DNA from: Caenorhabditis remanei
Taxonomy: Eukaryota; Nematoda; Chromadorea; Rhabditida; Rhabditidae
NCBI RefSeq assembly: GCF_010183535.1
Contig: NC_071328.1
Span: forward strand, 11,470,001-11,534,000
Direction: 5' to 3'
DNA length: 64,000 nt
Both the position numbers and the translations under genes were made by a program. Of the stretch, positions 33,293-43,463 are shown one piece after another (the stretch's first letter is position 1; each line of letters starts with the position of its first letter). The notes beneath the pieces are model-generated. The model was not told the DNA's origin, searched no databases, and saw only the letters and a list, made by a program, of their open reading frames with translations.

Positions 33293-34297
33293 ATGTCGTC
33301 TACCCCATTTCCTCTTATGGAACTCCCACTTCTTCCACTTTCTATTCTTCTCAAGTCAATGCCTTTGGACTCGTTGATTCCTCTATCTGACACCAATCAA
33401 CGATTCAAACAGTTCATTCAACTGTTGCATATCAAATCAGGAGGATATCATGTGGATATTGACGAACGTCGATTCAAAATCTCAATGCTCAAACAGAACT
33501 TCCGTTGCAGTTTCCAAGAAGAAAACAAGTCGTTTCTCCTTCGAAATCTCTCAGAAACTCTTCATAAACTGAGAGAGCTCTTCCCCGGACCCATCGATCA
33601 ACTCTCCATTTGCCCATCATTTTCCAATTATTTCTATGATATTAATATGGAGTGTACTGTACTTTCTGTTGGATTGGATCCATATTTCATGCTCGAATAC
33701 CAGAATGCTTTCACTGAAGAATATCTGAATGCTCTACTCAATTCTGTCAATTTCAAAAAAGGATTATCGTTGAGAGGACCAATTCTATTGAGAACGGAAC
33801 ATGAGAAGATTTTCGATATCGATTGGCTCAAAATTAAATGTTCGGAATGGATCACAACTGCAATTCTCCAGAAAATGAAGAACAAAGTGATCTATTTGGC
33901 AGATGTCTCGTTCTCGGACAAGGAAATCAACGAATTTCTTCATTATTTAAAAAATGGAAACGGAAATAATCAGTTGCAAGTGCTGACATTCGAAAAGGAA
34001 GGAGGATTCAACGAAATAGAAATAATCAGAGGATTGAATGCAGTTGAGATGAAAGAAGAACGAGTTTACAAGATTTCTGAATTCGATCCGAGCATCCAAA
34101 ATGACCGGTTCCTTCCATTCAACTCCGGTGGAGAAATCAGTATTTTCGATTCATACGATTTCATTCGTAATGATGGAATCAGATGTACCATCGAATTCGA
34201 TTACGAAGTCATTCAACTCTTCGTCTGGAATCAAGAGAAGAACAAGAAGAGACCAAGAAACGACGATTTCGAGATTCCAGCTGTCAAAAGATCCTGA
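33293..34297 (+). CDS. F-box protein with FBA type 2 domain (right copy)
   Basis: This is the inverted partner of the left F-box gene, intact and in one exon, ending AVKRS. Replacements relative to the left copy include Leu to Ser after LLK, SET to SDT, Leu to Gln in TNxRF, FTGP to FPGP, DIS to DVS, Asp to Tyr in FLHxLKN, Met to Ile in FNExEI, Phe to Tyr in IFDS, and Lys to Glu in DDFxIP. Thr to Pro and Asp to Tyr are not conservative. As on the left, an upstream ATG at 33212 would lengthen it by 27 residues. Its 3' flank is interrupted 40 bases after the stop by a 1779-base transposon, so the native poly(A) region has been displaced. Confidence 0.85.
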   Translation: MSSTPFPLMELPLLPLSILLKSMPLDSLIPLSDTNQRFKQFIQLLHIKSGGYHVDIDERRFKISMLKQNFRCSFQEENKSFLLRNLSETLHKLRELFPGPIDQLSICPSFSNYFYDINMECTVLSVGLDPYFMLEYQNAFTEEYLNALLNSVNFKKGLSLRGPILLRTEHEKIFDIDWLKIKCSEWITTAILQKMKNKVIYLADVSFSDKEINEFLHYLKNGNGNNQLQVLTFEKEGGFNEIEIIRGLNAVEMKEERVYKISEFDPSIQNDRFLPFNSGGEISIFDSYDFIRNDGIRCTIEFDYEVIQLFVWNQEKNKKRPRNDDFEIPAVKRS

Positions 34298-34339
34298 TAA
34301 TCTGTAATAACTGATTCTGTTGTTTTTTTAATAATTTAA

Positions 34340-36118
34340 GAGGCACTATCTGTAAGAGTGAGAATGTTTGTGTTGGGCCTTGGCACAGTTGCAAAAAGTT
34401 GTTTCAATCCAAACTCTTTTTACAGAATATGTACCCCTATGGTAGTGATTTACAAAAAATATGTCACCAGTCCTCTATGACGTCATCATAGGAAAATATG
34501 GCCAATAATTGACTTTTCACCCAAAAATTCATAAAAATTTCAATTTTTCAAATAACTTTAGGAAACTTTGGCAACATGTTAGGAGTGATTTTGACTACCC
34601 CTACACAAATTTTTCAGCCCCTCAGACACACCAGAAACCGTTCAAGTGAATTCCATTTTCATGTTTTTCCAACTTTTCTCCAAAAATCCCTCTAGAAGTA
34701 CTCAAATTTCAAATCGTATTCGTATTCTCCGCAAAAAGTTCTATTAGGTCCAGTTAAAATCATCAGAAAACCATTGCACCATTTTGAGATTTTTTGATTT
34801 TTTCAAAAATCACATAAGGGTCCCCCCTTATGAAAAAAAAAATTTTACGAAAAATTCAAAGAAAAAGTTTGTTTCGAAAATAATCAGAATATTGAGAAAA
34901 GACTTAGAATAAACCAATTCCGAGATTATACATCTCAGAAATTGGTTTGAACCGATTTCGTTTTTTTCTTCATCGAAATTTTTTCCCATTTTTTGACGTT
35001 TTCATCAATATTTTGTACTGAAGTACACAAATTTCAAGTAATGTACTTGATACTCGCTACATTTAACAAATAATCAAAATAAGACAAATGAAAAACCATT
35101 GGACCATTTTGAGATTTTTCCATTTATTTCGAAAATCACATAAGGGTCCCCCCCATGGAACAAAATTTTTATCGAAAAAATATTTCAACATTATTTTGAT
35201 TCAAAAACGTTCAAAACTCTTTTACAAAACGTCTTGTAATATTGGGTCAATGTTCTGAACGTTTTTGAATCAAAATAATGTTGAAATATTTTTTCGATAA
35301 AAATTTTGTTCCATGGGGGGGACCCTTATGTGATTTTCGAAATAAATGGAAAAATCTCAAAATGGTCCAATGGTTTTTCATTTGTCTTATTTTGATTATT
35401 TGTTAAATGTAGCGAGTATCAAGTACATTACTTGAAATTTGTGTACTTCAGTACAAATTATTGATGAAAACGTCAAAAAATGGGAAAAAATTTCGATGAA
35501 GAAAAAAACGAAATCGGTTCAAACCAATTTCTGAGATGTATAATCTCGGAATTGGTTTATTCTAAGTCTTTTCTCAATATTCTGATTATTTTCGAAACAA
35601 ATTTTTTCTTTGAATTTTTCGTGAAAATTTTTTTTTCATAAGGGGGGACCCTTATGTGATTTTTGAAAAAATTAAAAAATCTCAAAATGGTGCAATGGTT
35701 TTCTGATGATTTTAACTGGACCTAATAGAACTTTTTGCGGAGAATACGAATACGATTTGAAATTTGAGTACTTCTAGAGGGATTTTTGGAGAAAAGTTGG
35801 AAAAACATGAAAATGGAATTCACTTGAACGGTTTCTGGGGTGTCTGAGGGGCTGAAAATTTGTGTAGGGGTAGTCAAAATCACTCCTAACATGTTGCCAA
35901 AGTTTCCTAAAGTTATTTGAAAAATTGAAATTTTCATGAATTTTTGGGTGAAAAGTCAATTATTGGCCATATTTTCCTATGATGACGTCATAGAGGACTG
36001 GTGACATATTTTTTGTAAATCACTACCATAGGGGTACATATTCTGTAAAAAGAGTTTGGATTGAAACAACTTTTTGCAACTGTGCCAAGAGGAATCCTCA
36101 TCTTACAGACAACGCCTC
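34340..36118. mobile_element. 1779-bp palindromic transposon with TTAA target duplication
   Basis: TTAA flanks both sides (34336-34339 and 36119-36122). The ends are GAGGC...TCTGTAAGA-type inverted repeats (GAGGCACTATCTGTAAG left; GAGGCGTTGTCTGTAAG read from the right). Almost the whole element is one foldback: its halves match inverted until a loop of about 50 bases near 35212-35262. The left arm of the F-box palindrome has the empty site (AATAATTTAATAATTG in the same orientation), which proves insertion and fixes the duplicated bases. No transposase frame exists. It resembles the palindromic TTAA elements (PALTTAA) known from Caenorhabditis, which are probably mobilised by a piggyBac-type enzyme. 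Confidence 0.93.
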
Positions 36119-36352
36119 TTAATAATTGTTTCTTCATATTTATTTGTTGTTTTTCTTTAATAAAATATGTTTTTTTTAAAGTGTTTTGTCTATTAGTTAA
36201 CGAAATCGCTACACCTGCCATCATGCGACTAACTGTGACTCTGAGATATAGACACAGTTTTTCTAATTAAAGTAAAACCTGGAAATGAAATAGCACCGTA
36301 ATCAGTCATTTTTCAATTTTATACTTCAGTTTCGAACTTTTCCGAAAACACT

Positions 36353-36849
36353 AATAATAATTTAATAATTGGTCAAATATTAAGAAAAAGAAAACATTTC
36401 AAGTAGTTTTCTTTATAAAATTGTTTTCAATTATTATCGAAATAAAAAAGTTCCGACATTTTTTCCTCGTCGGTGTTTGCGGACTCAAGCCAAAATTATC
36501 AAATTTTGGCTTGAGTCCGCAAACACCGAGGGGGAAAAAATGTCGGAACTTTTTTGTTGCGACAATAAATATATGAAAATTTTTTTTCTGAAATTATTTG
36601 TGGGTTCCTCGTTTCGTGACTTCGAAATACAACAAATTATCTCTTTATTATTACTCTCTTCACAAAAAATTGTGACATGGAACAATCATTCCAGCACATA
36701 AACAAAGGAGGAGAAGCAATTAATTTCAAATGGAAAACATTTCAATAAATAAGAGTATTAAATGTGACAATTACTATGCAGTAAAAATAAGAAGTTTTAC
36801 GGGGAAAAGATCAAATGAGTATTATCTATTGAATTTTCAGGTTACTCAG
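36353..36849. other. non-coding DNA next to the RING-like gene, with a perfect hairpin
   Basis: No coding exon is recognised. The segment 36451-36547 is a short near-perfect foldback: TTCCGACATTTTTTCCTCGTCGGTGTTTGCGG... is followed by its inverse, giving arms of about 45 bases around AAATTATCAAATTT. It is probably a small foldback element. Confidence 0.6.
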
Positions 36850-38142
36850 TTAAACAACCTGAGAACGACGAGAGCGTCTTGGAACGCGACGAGTGGCTTT
36901 TGCTGTTTTCCTTTTGTCAATCGTAGTCATTCTGGCCACATCTGGTTTTCGTGCCCATTTGCGACGACATAGTGGACACGATGGACTTTCGGAAGACTCA
37001 AACCAGCTGTTGACGCACCTGAAAATATATACTTTATAACGCCCATCTAACTCATCCACCTACGTTTTACATCCTAGAATTTGCTGACATCTATTGCATC
37101 CTTGCGGGTCGATCGGGCTATCAAAACACATTGTGCAGTTACCCCAAGTGGTAACCGGAGTACCGACTCGAAACGGTGTGCCGAATCGAACTGGAGAACG
37201 AGGTAGCCTTCGATATGGTCGGTTCGGATCATTTGAAGCATACATTCCTGCACGAGGAATTCTCACTTCAGGAATAACATTCCTGTGCCGTATCGAGTTG
37301 GTCGGGGCTCTAACTCCACCGATGGGAACGACTCTTAGTCTGTTATAAAAATTATCCTCATCTGAACTACTATCACTCGGTACAACAATGTGTACTATTG
37401 GATGAACATTAATATCGGCATCTCTGAAATCAGTGTTTCTTTTTCAAAAATAAGAACCTTCTATAATCACCTTCCCATTGTTGACGGATGTAGGACTCCG
37501 CGAGTGGCAGATATGTGATCAAACAATGTTCTTACTACTCCACGCGGCACAGGAGCATGTGTAGCGTTGTTGCGACGTGCAGCAGCTTGTCGAGAACTTC
37601 TTCTTCGAATTGGTTCGGCAGCAGGATGTTGATCAAAGTTCGCGGTGATCGAATTTCCTGGACGAATTCGGTTCGGCGCAGGTGAACGTGACTGCGCCCG
37701 AGGCCCAGTAACAGCGATCGGTCTATCATGATATGTCCTGCGACCAGTATCTACATCGTCGCTACTGGAACCAGCCGACACTACACGCGAACGAGGAGAC
37801 GAAACTGCCCGAGCTTCTTGCTGAGCTCGGATTACAACGGCAACATCGTCATCAGAGTCACTCTCATCATCAGGAAATAACATTGGGATGGCTGCAGCAC
37901 GCCGTGGAGCAATACCAGGAGCTTGTGGTGGAGCAGGTTGTGTTTCTTGGTTGTCCCCAATTTGAATATTTTGAGCAATCATGCGATCTAACATAGCTTG
38001 TTCGTATCTTCTGAGTTCCCGCCTGTTAAAAAATCATAATTTTCTCGTTCAAGTTTTCAAAGAACTACAATTGTTCTTCCATATCCTCGGCCGATAAGGA
38101 AAATCTTGAAGAACGTCTTGTACTTCTTCGCACGGAAGTCAT
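36850..38142 (-). CDS. RING-like zinc-finger protein with a basic tail
   Basis: Four exons join in frame, from MTSVRRSTRRSSRFSLSAEDMEEQL (ATG at 38142) to the stop at 36850-36852. The first two thirds are disordered and rich in Arg, Ser, Pro, Ala and acidic patches (DDESDSDDD). Near the end, CTMC...CNRC...GCKTC...CPLC has the spacing of a RING finger, but the His of a classic C3HC4 is replaced by Cys, so all eight ligands appear to be Cys. The last 35 residues are very basic (KRKTAKATRRVPRRSRRS) and could be a nuclear localisation or nucleic-acid binding tail. The segment across the last splice is short and supported by phase. The kinesin follows upstream on the same strand (start of this gene at 38142, stop of the kinesin at 38409), so an operon is possible. 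No orthologue is recognised. Confidence 0.8.
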
Positions 38143-38408
38143 TTTAAAATTCGGTTCGTTCCCTATGAAGAGGACTAATCAAGAAATGAAACACAAAGCA
38201 TTCATTTTTTAATGAAATAAAGCATTGGCTTCAAAATACCTGCATGATAGCATATACACCAAAAACCTCAAGACTTCTTTATTGTTAGTACAGTGATGAT
38301 ATAAAATAAAATAAACAGTGATGATATGGTACAAGCGAATAAATAGGTTATTTTACATTGGATATTGTTATGAAAGTGGGTCACTTATAGAGCGAACTGC
38401 CCAATCTT

Positions 38409-40966
38409 TCAATAGAGATCACGCTGTTGAACGGCTGATCCGATGTGAGTGTCGCGCATCTTTGACGCAAACTCGATACTTCGCTTGGATTCCGTTGCCT
38501 GATCATTGCACGGATTGATGTTGACCACGACCATCGTTTTAGAATTTCCGGCTCCTAAGCAGTCCATTAGCACTTGCGTGAGCTTACTGTCACGATACGG
38601 GATATGCTGGGATTTGGATTTTTGCAAGCTAATGCATTTCTGAAGAACGGATAAGGACTGATTGATGTTGGTCATCTCCTTGAACTGTTGTCCAATGACT
38701 CCAGACTCTTTCGCGCGTTCAGATCCGGCCAAGTCTACTAGTTTGAGCATTGAAGACGTCGATATACCTGAAATGAATAGCATTTTTTGTGCAAAAACAT
38801 GGTAATATCACAACTAACCAGTGGCTTGCTGATGAGCCTTGATCTTCCACATGTAGATGGCGTGAGAACGAGACGAATACTCGTTGCATTTTGTTGCAGC
38901 GGTTTTCCTGTTCTTATCTGCAGTTCGTAGGAGACTACCAATTTCAGATTGTTTCGCCAGCGGATGATCCGACAGGCCATCAAGTGTCACTGTTTGGTTC
39001 ACTAATCGGAGTTTGACCGCCGCATGATTGTTGAGCAGATCATAAGCTTCATTGTTGTAGATTTCGAGGAAAGATAACGAAAATTCGAACTTCCATCCCG
39101 TTGCTTCAAGTTTTTTCGACTCTCTGAACAGGAAAGTTGCAGCTCTTGGAATAATTCCTTCTTCTTCTTCAGCATCGCCTCCTCTCATCGTATGTGTCTT
39201 CCCACTCCCTGTCTGACCGAATGCAATCAATCCGACGTTGTAACCATGAAGTGCTGACTGAAAAAAAAGTTAGAAATTAATTCTGAGAACCAACGAACTA
39301 GTATGAAGTCCTCAATATTGACGAAAACGTCCTTCTGCGAAAACAAAGGCGTGAAAACTTTTTCGAACATCAAAGTTGTTCCCTTCTTTGTCCCTTGATT
39401 GATTGCAATCGCGTTCACAGCCGGGTACTCTATTCCATCATTACTGGATTCCTCTTCTGACTTGAGCATCGGGCGAACGCGAACCGCCACACGAATCTGT
39501 CCTCGCATATCAACGACATCATTATGCAACTTTCTCAGGATGGCTTCCTTTTCGTTCAGCTGCTGACACATTTCTTCGTTGTGAGCTGTTTTTTGCTGCA
39601 TGTTTTCCTTCAATAGTTTCAACTGTTCTTCCAGCGTGATCTTACAGCTTTCCACTAAGTCTAGCCTGATTTTGGCGTTCTCCAACTGCGCATTGATGTG
39701 TGTAAGATTCGTTTTCTGCATTTCCAGTACTTCACTCGTAAGTTTTAACTGTTCTTCTCTCGTCTTGAGCTCCTCTTTCAACTTTGTGATCTCTGACTTG
39801 AGAGATGCAACCTCTGAGGGAGGACGAGACGGTACTGGTACAGCACGAGCCATATTACTCGTTCTCGCAGTCGGCGCGGCGATAGTCTTGTTAGCAACAG
39901 ACGAAGATCTCAATGTAGTGGAACGTGCAGATGACGTGCTCCCTGCTCTTGAAGTCGTCGCTGTAAGCTTAGCTGCTGTAGAGACGCGTGGATGGATTCC
40001 GATCGGCACTCTGAGTGTTGGACACCCCGTATGTCCAAGTGTTGAGTGGCGCCCAGTTGTCAGAGTGTTCGGCAGAGGCTCAGTGGGGCGTGGTAGTGCC
40101 GAAGCTCTCATTGTTGTTCGGCGAGCTGTAAGAATTGGCCAATACTGAATGGGTACCGATATTTTTGGGTAACTACTCTTTGGGTACCAATCTGAGATGA
40201 GTATTCTTTGGGTACCAAGTGATCATTGGGTACTAGTGTTCTTTGGGTACCGATATCTGGCGCCAACTCTTTGGGCACCAAGTGATCTTTGGGTGCCGCT
40301 GATATTTGGGTACCAGTTTCTACTTCTTTTTGAATTTTTTTTTCGTTTTAATAATTTTTTCGAATCTCAATACTAAACGTACAATGTGATTGAATCTCTG
40401 AATGAAGAACTGAAAGTATTCAATTAACAACCAAAAGAGAACTACACGTAAGTCGTCACAATTCAGTTGGTCTGGATCCAACGATTTGTCTTTCTAGTTT
40501 TCCAAGTGAATACTTTGAGTTTTCCATTCAGAGATTCAATAACATTGTTCGTTGAGTATTGAGATTCGAAAAAAAATTCAAAAAGAAGTAGAAACTGGTA
40601 CCCAAAGATCAGCGGCCCCAAAGATCACTTGGCACCCAAAGAGTTGGCGCCAGAAATCGGTACCCAAAGAACACTAGTTCCCAATGATCACTTGGTACCC
40701 AAAGAATACTCATCTCAGATTGGTACCCAAAGATCACTGGAACCCAACGATCACCTGGTACCCAAAGAGTAGGTACCCAAAAATATCGATACCCATTTAG
40801 TATTGGCCGTAAGAATTGGAATTGACGATCGACTAAGACAATGCGAACTGAACAAATGTTTTTTTAATCAAATTAAAAGTCCTGAAGAAATTATTTAGAA
40901 CCTACCTATATTTTTCGGCGATGCAATCGCTGTCCGATGCACTCCGCTTCGTCGCCTTGCGAACAT
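38409..40966 (-). CDS. klp-15/16: C-terminal-motor kinesin (kinesin-14), KLP-15/KLP-16 type
   Basis: Four exons (40966-40906, 40125-39299, 39257-38819, 38767-38409) give 561 residues. The N-terminal third is basic and Ser/Thr/Pro-rich (MFARRRSGVHRTAI...), suited to microtubule binding. A coiled coil of about 100 residues follows, and then a C-terminal motor. Motor motifs are intact: GQIRVAVRVRP, GQTGSGKTHTM (P-loop), NEYSSRSHAIY (switch I), LVDLAGSE (switch II) and HIPYRDSKLTQVL. In C. elegans the paired genes klp-15 and klp-16 are minus-end-directed motors needed for acentrosomal oocyte meiotic spindle assembly. Which of the two this represents cannot be told. Intron 1 carries a foldback element inserted at its 3' splice site. 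A perfect E2F-type octamer lies 78 bases upstream of the ATG. Confidence 0.92.
40137..40808. mobile_element. 672-bp foldback element with 9-bp target duplication and GGGTACC repeats
   Basis: The ends are GGCCAATACT and AGTATTGGCC (perfect 10-bp inverted repeat). GTAAGAATT is duplicated directly outside them (40128-40136 and 40809-40817). The two halves are near complementary and contain many spaced copies of TTTGGGTACC or close variants. They meet in a loop of about 140 bases around 40380-40530. The 9-base duplication fits the Mutator superfamily, whose non-autonomous members often are foldbacks. There is no coding content. It lies in intron 1 of the kinesin-14 gene. Confidence 0.9.
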
Positions 40967-41587
40967 GGCGAAAAACGAATATTTCTTTAAGAAAATTATC
41001 GACTAGTTCAATCACTTTTCGACAAATTAATTGAATGGCAAGTTTTGGCGCTGAAAAGTAAGTCGGGTCCCGGCGCGACTTCTCGAGTTATCACATGTGC
41101 CTTTAATCTTGAGGCCATACTGTATGGGGAGAAAGCAAAAACGGGTAGCACGAATTTTTGTGCGGAAAGTTGCAGGAACTTTTGTAATTATTTGTAAGCA
41201 CGGACAACGGAAAAATCAAGGCAACACATTTGAACTATCTTTCAAATATGGCACAAACTTTTCGCAACTTACCGCACAAGAACTCGTGCTGCTCACATTT
41301 CGGGTTGACAGAGAAATTACTTTGGTAGACTGTAACTATCCAGGGAGAGCCGAGCCGGTATCTCAGCACAGTAAAAGAGGTACTGTAGGAGTCTCCCGTC
41401 TCACTATGAAAACTCACTTTACTCTCTTATCATTTCTTCCTGCAAATTCTTAGGGAATGTCATGGAGAACGTGGAAACCGTTCAACAAACACTATTTAAA
41501 AGAACCTCCAAACACTCAGATTCCATTTCTCGTTCTACTCGGAAGCAGTTTTGAACATTTCCCTAATTAAACAAGTAAAATAAGAGA
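40967..41587. promoter_or_regulatory. divergent region between the kinesin and membrane gene A
   Basis: TTTGGCGC at 41044-41051 matches the E2F/DP consensus, 78 bases upstream of the kinesin ATG, and is followed by a GC-rich patch (GGGTCCCGGCGCGAC, 41064-41078). At 41141-41305 an imperfect foldback is visible, GGTAGCACGAATTTTTGTGCGG against its inverse CCGCACAAGAACTCGTGCTGC, probably a degraded MITE. No coding exon is supported. Confidence 0.6.
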
Positions 41588-42371
41588 ATGTCGTCGAGAA
41601 ATGGACTGGCCACAATGTGTGCTTGTTGCCTTCTTCGTTAGTTTCAATCAATTCGAGATAAATATAGTAAAATCACCTGAAATTCCAGCATTCTACTTGT
41701 CCATTATGATAGTTTTTCTCGTGGTTCCTGTCCTATTCATCGTCGTCGGAATAATCAAATTCCATGATTGTCAAGCTGATTCAAGAATTCCAATCTGGAT
41801 GATTTCAATTGCAGCGGTCATTTTATTGGAGAGAATTCTGGAGACAGTAAAGAATATTGGAGATAGGAAATTTATTAGGGAGAACCCGAAGCCAGAAGGA
41901 GAAGACGCGGTGGATGAATGGGAGAAACAGAAGAAGGAGAATCAGTCCACGTGTCTCATGGTTCTTTTGTTTTTTGTTCGGACTGCCGTGTTTTGTGGGT
42001 GAGTTGAAGGTTGAAGTTATAGAGGAGATAGTTTTGATTTTAGTTTTTAATGTTTGTAGTATTTTTATATCACTGCTAGTTTTCGTAGACAGAGTATCAA
42101 AATCAAAATTTTTAACAGGAATCTACCAAGCCGGATTACTGTAGTCCCCTACATTTTCTGCATGAAAAACAAAAGAGTCCCAAATTCCAGAACGATCGTC
42201 GGAAGTGTATTCGTCTTCTCAATCTTCGAAAAACGTGATAAGTGTGATGGACTCGTTTTCTGGTCTTCATTCGTCTACTGTGTTCTTTCCATTTCCATTT
42301 ATGCTCTTGTCATTCTTCTCGTCGCTTGTCTTTGCTGTTTACTCGCTTTGAATATTACCATTTCTTCATGA
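41588..42371 (+). CDS. four-pass membrane protein, tandem family member A (TMEM272-like)
   Basis: Exons 41588-41636, 41689-41998 and 42191-42371 join in frame (MSSRNGLATMCACCLL-PFYLSIMIVFLVV...). The same exon structure recurs in the next two genes. Four hydrophobic stretches are visible, with the shared motif HDCQADSRIPIWMI between the first two and FCGTIVGSVFVF at the start of the third. A charged cytoplasmic loop (RKFIRENPKPEGEDAVDEWEKQKKENQS) sits in the middle. The size and the Cys-x-x-x...IPxW pattern recall the animal TMEM272 family, of unknown function. That link is an inference from layout. Poly(A) signal AATAAA is at 42421-42426. Confidence 0.75.
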
Positions 42372-43463
42372 AATTTATATGAATGTTTACTGAAATTCCA
42401 TATTCTTTGACTTTTAAACAAATAAATATTGAAGTTTAACTGTAAGAATGAACAATTTCTTCCGTTCCGATAAATTTTAGTGATAAGATCGTAGCGGAAC
42501 TGAAACAAATCTGTAATTATCATCAACAACAAGATGTGGAACTCATAAAAGAAAAACTGAAATTTCGAGTAATTTTTAGTCTTGAACACTCATTAATGTG
42601 ATGGAAAGTGACTTTTGGTTCTGTTCCAGATATAAATAGTTCTCGAATTGATCATTTTCGCTATCACATTTTGTTTGACACAAAGTATTACTGATACTGT
42701 AGAATTCAGTATCAACCAATCAAATCACATTTTCGGGCTGAAGAGTTATCAAACTTTATCAATTTTCTTTTAAATATGGGAATCCCATGGTTTCAGTTTT
42801 TGTTGAGTACACTGAACACATCTGGACCTTCAGTTTTGTAGTGATCTTCTTCAAACTTTTCCATCGTAAAAAGTTTTCAATGAAAGTCTGGTTTTGATGG
42901 ACTGACTACAAAAATCAAGATATTTAGTCACCAGAACACTGCAAAAACAAAACTCTGATACACCAATCATTGAGAACTTCCATCTCTGAACCCGTGTTAA
43001 AATGTTAACGTATTAGATGTTTCCATCCCCCTTTCAACTATCTCTCTGATTCTCTCTGGTGGTCAAAAAGTTGTCTTTCCATTCTATTTTACGAAAACTT
43101 TTTCTTATCCTCTTTTTTCTATCCCATTCTGTGAACGTCAAAAATCAGTTCCACTCGAAACGTTTGTCATCTGATATTTAATAATATCTTTATTTTTCAA
43201 AGTGCTCGTGCAACAGATTAGTTTAGATCTTTTCATGAATACTCTACTTCTATGATGCCTGAAACTTTCAAAGATATCAAAATGTTATCATCTGTTACCT
43301 TCATCAACGTTCCCGAATTCTCTACTAAAACCTCTTCTGAGATGAAATAACTTGTTTGTCTTGTGATGATAGGAAAACCTATCTTCTTTTCCTATCTCTT
43401 TTTGAACACATCCCTGTTTCTACACTACTCAAAGTTCAAAAATACTTTCATTCGTTCAGAATC
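42372..43463. other. 1.1 kb spacer between membrane genes A and B
   Basis: This AT-rich DNA holds the 3' UTR of gene A and presumably the promoter of gene B. I see no coding exon, RNA gene or clear element. Confidence 0.4.

Larger units (their letters stand above)
29714..36352. repeat. large inverted duplication (palindrome) carrying two F-box genes
   Basis: The left arm, about 29714-31881, is matched in inverted orientation by about 32524-36352. Outer ends agree at AGTGTTTTCGGAAAAG on the left and CTTTTCCGAAAACACT on the right. Inner ends agree at GCAGAACTACTGA and TCAGTAGTTCTGC. The unique spacer is about 642 bases. The coding parts differ at only about ten positions in 361 residues, whereas the non-coding parts have more indels: the left arm has extra sequence between about 31200 and 31560, and the right arm carries a 1779-base insertion. 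This is one duplication event producing head-to-head gene copies. Confidence 0.95.

Noticed and set aside
34340..36118. Frames inside the TTAA palindrome as a transposase
   Set aside because: The frames are short, mirror each other on the two strands and have no transposase motifs. The element is non-autonomous.
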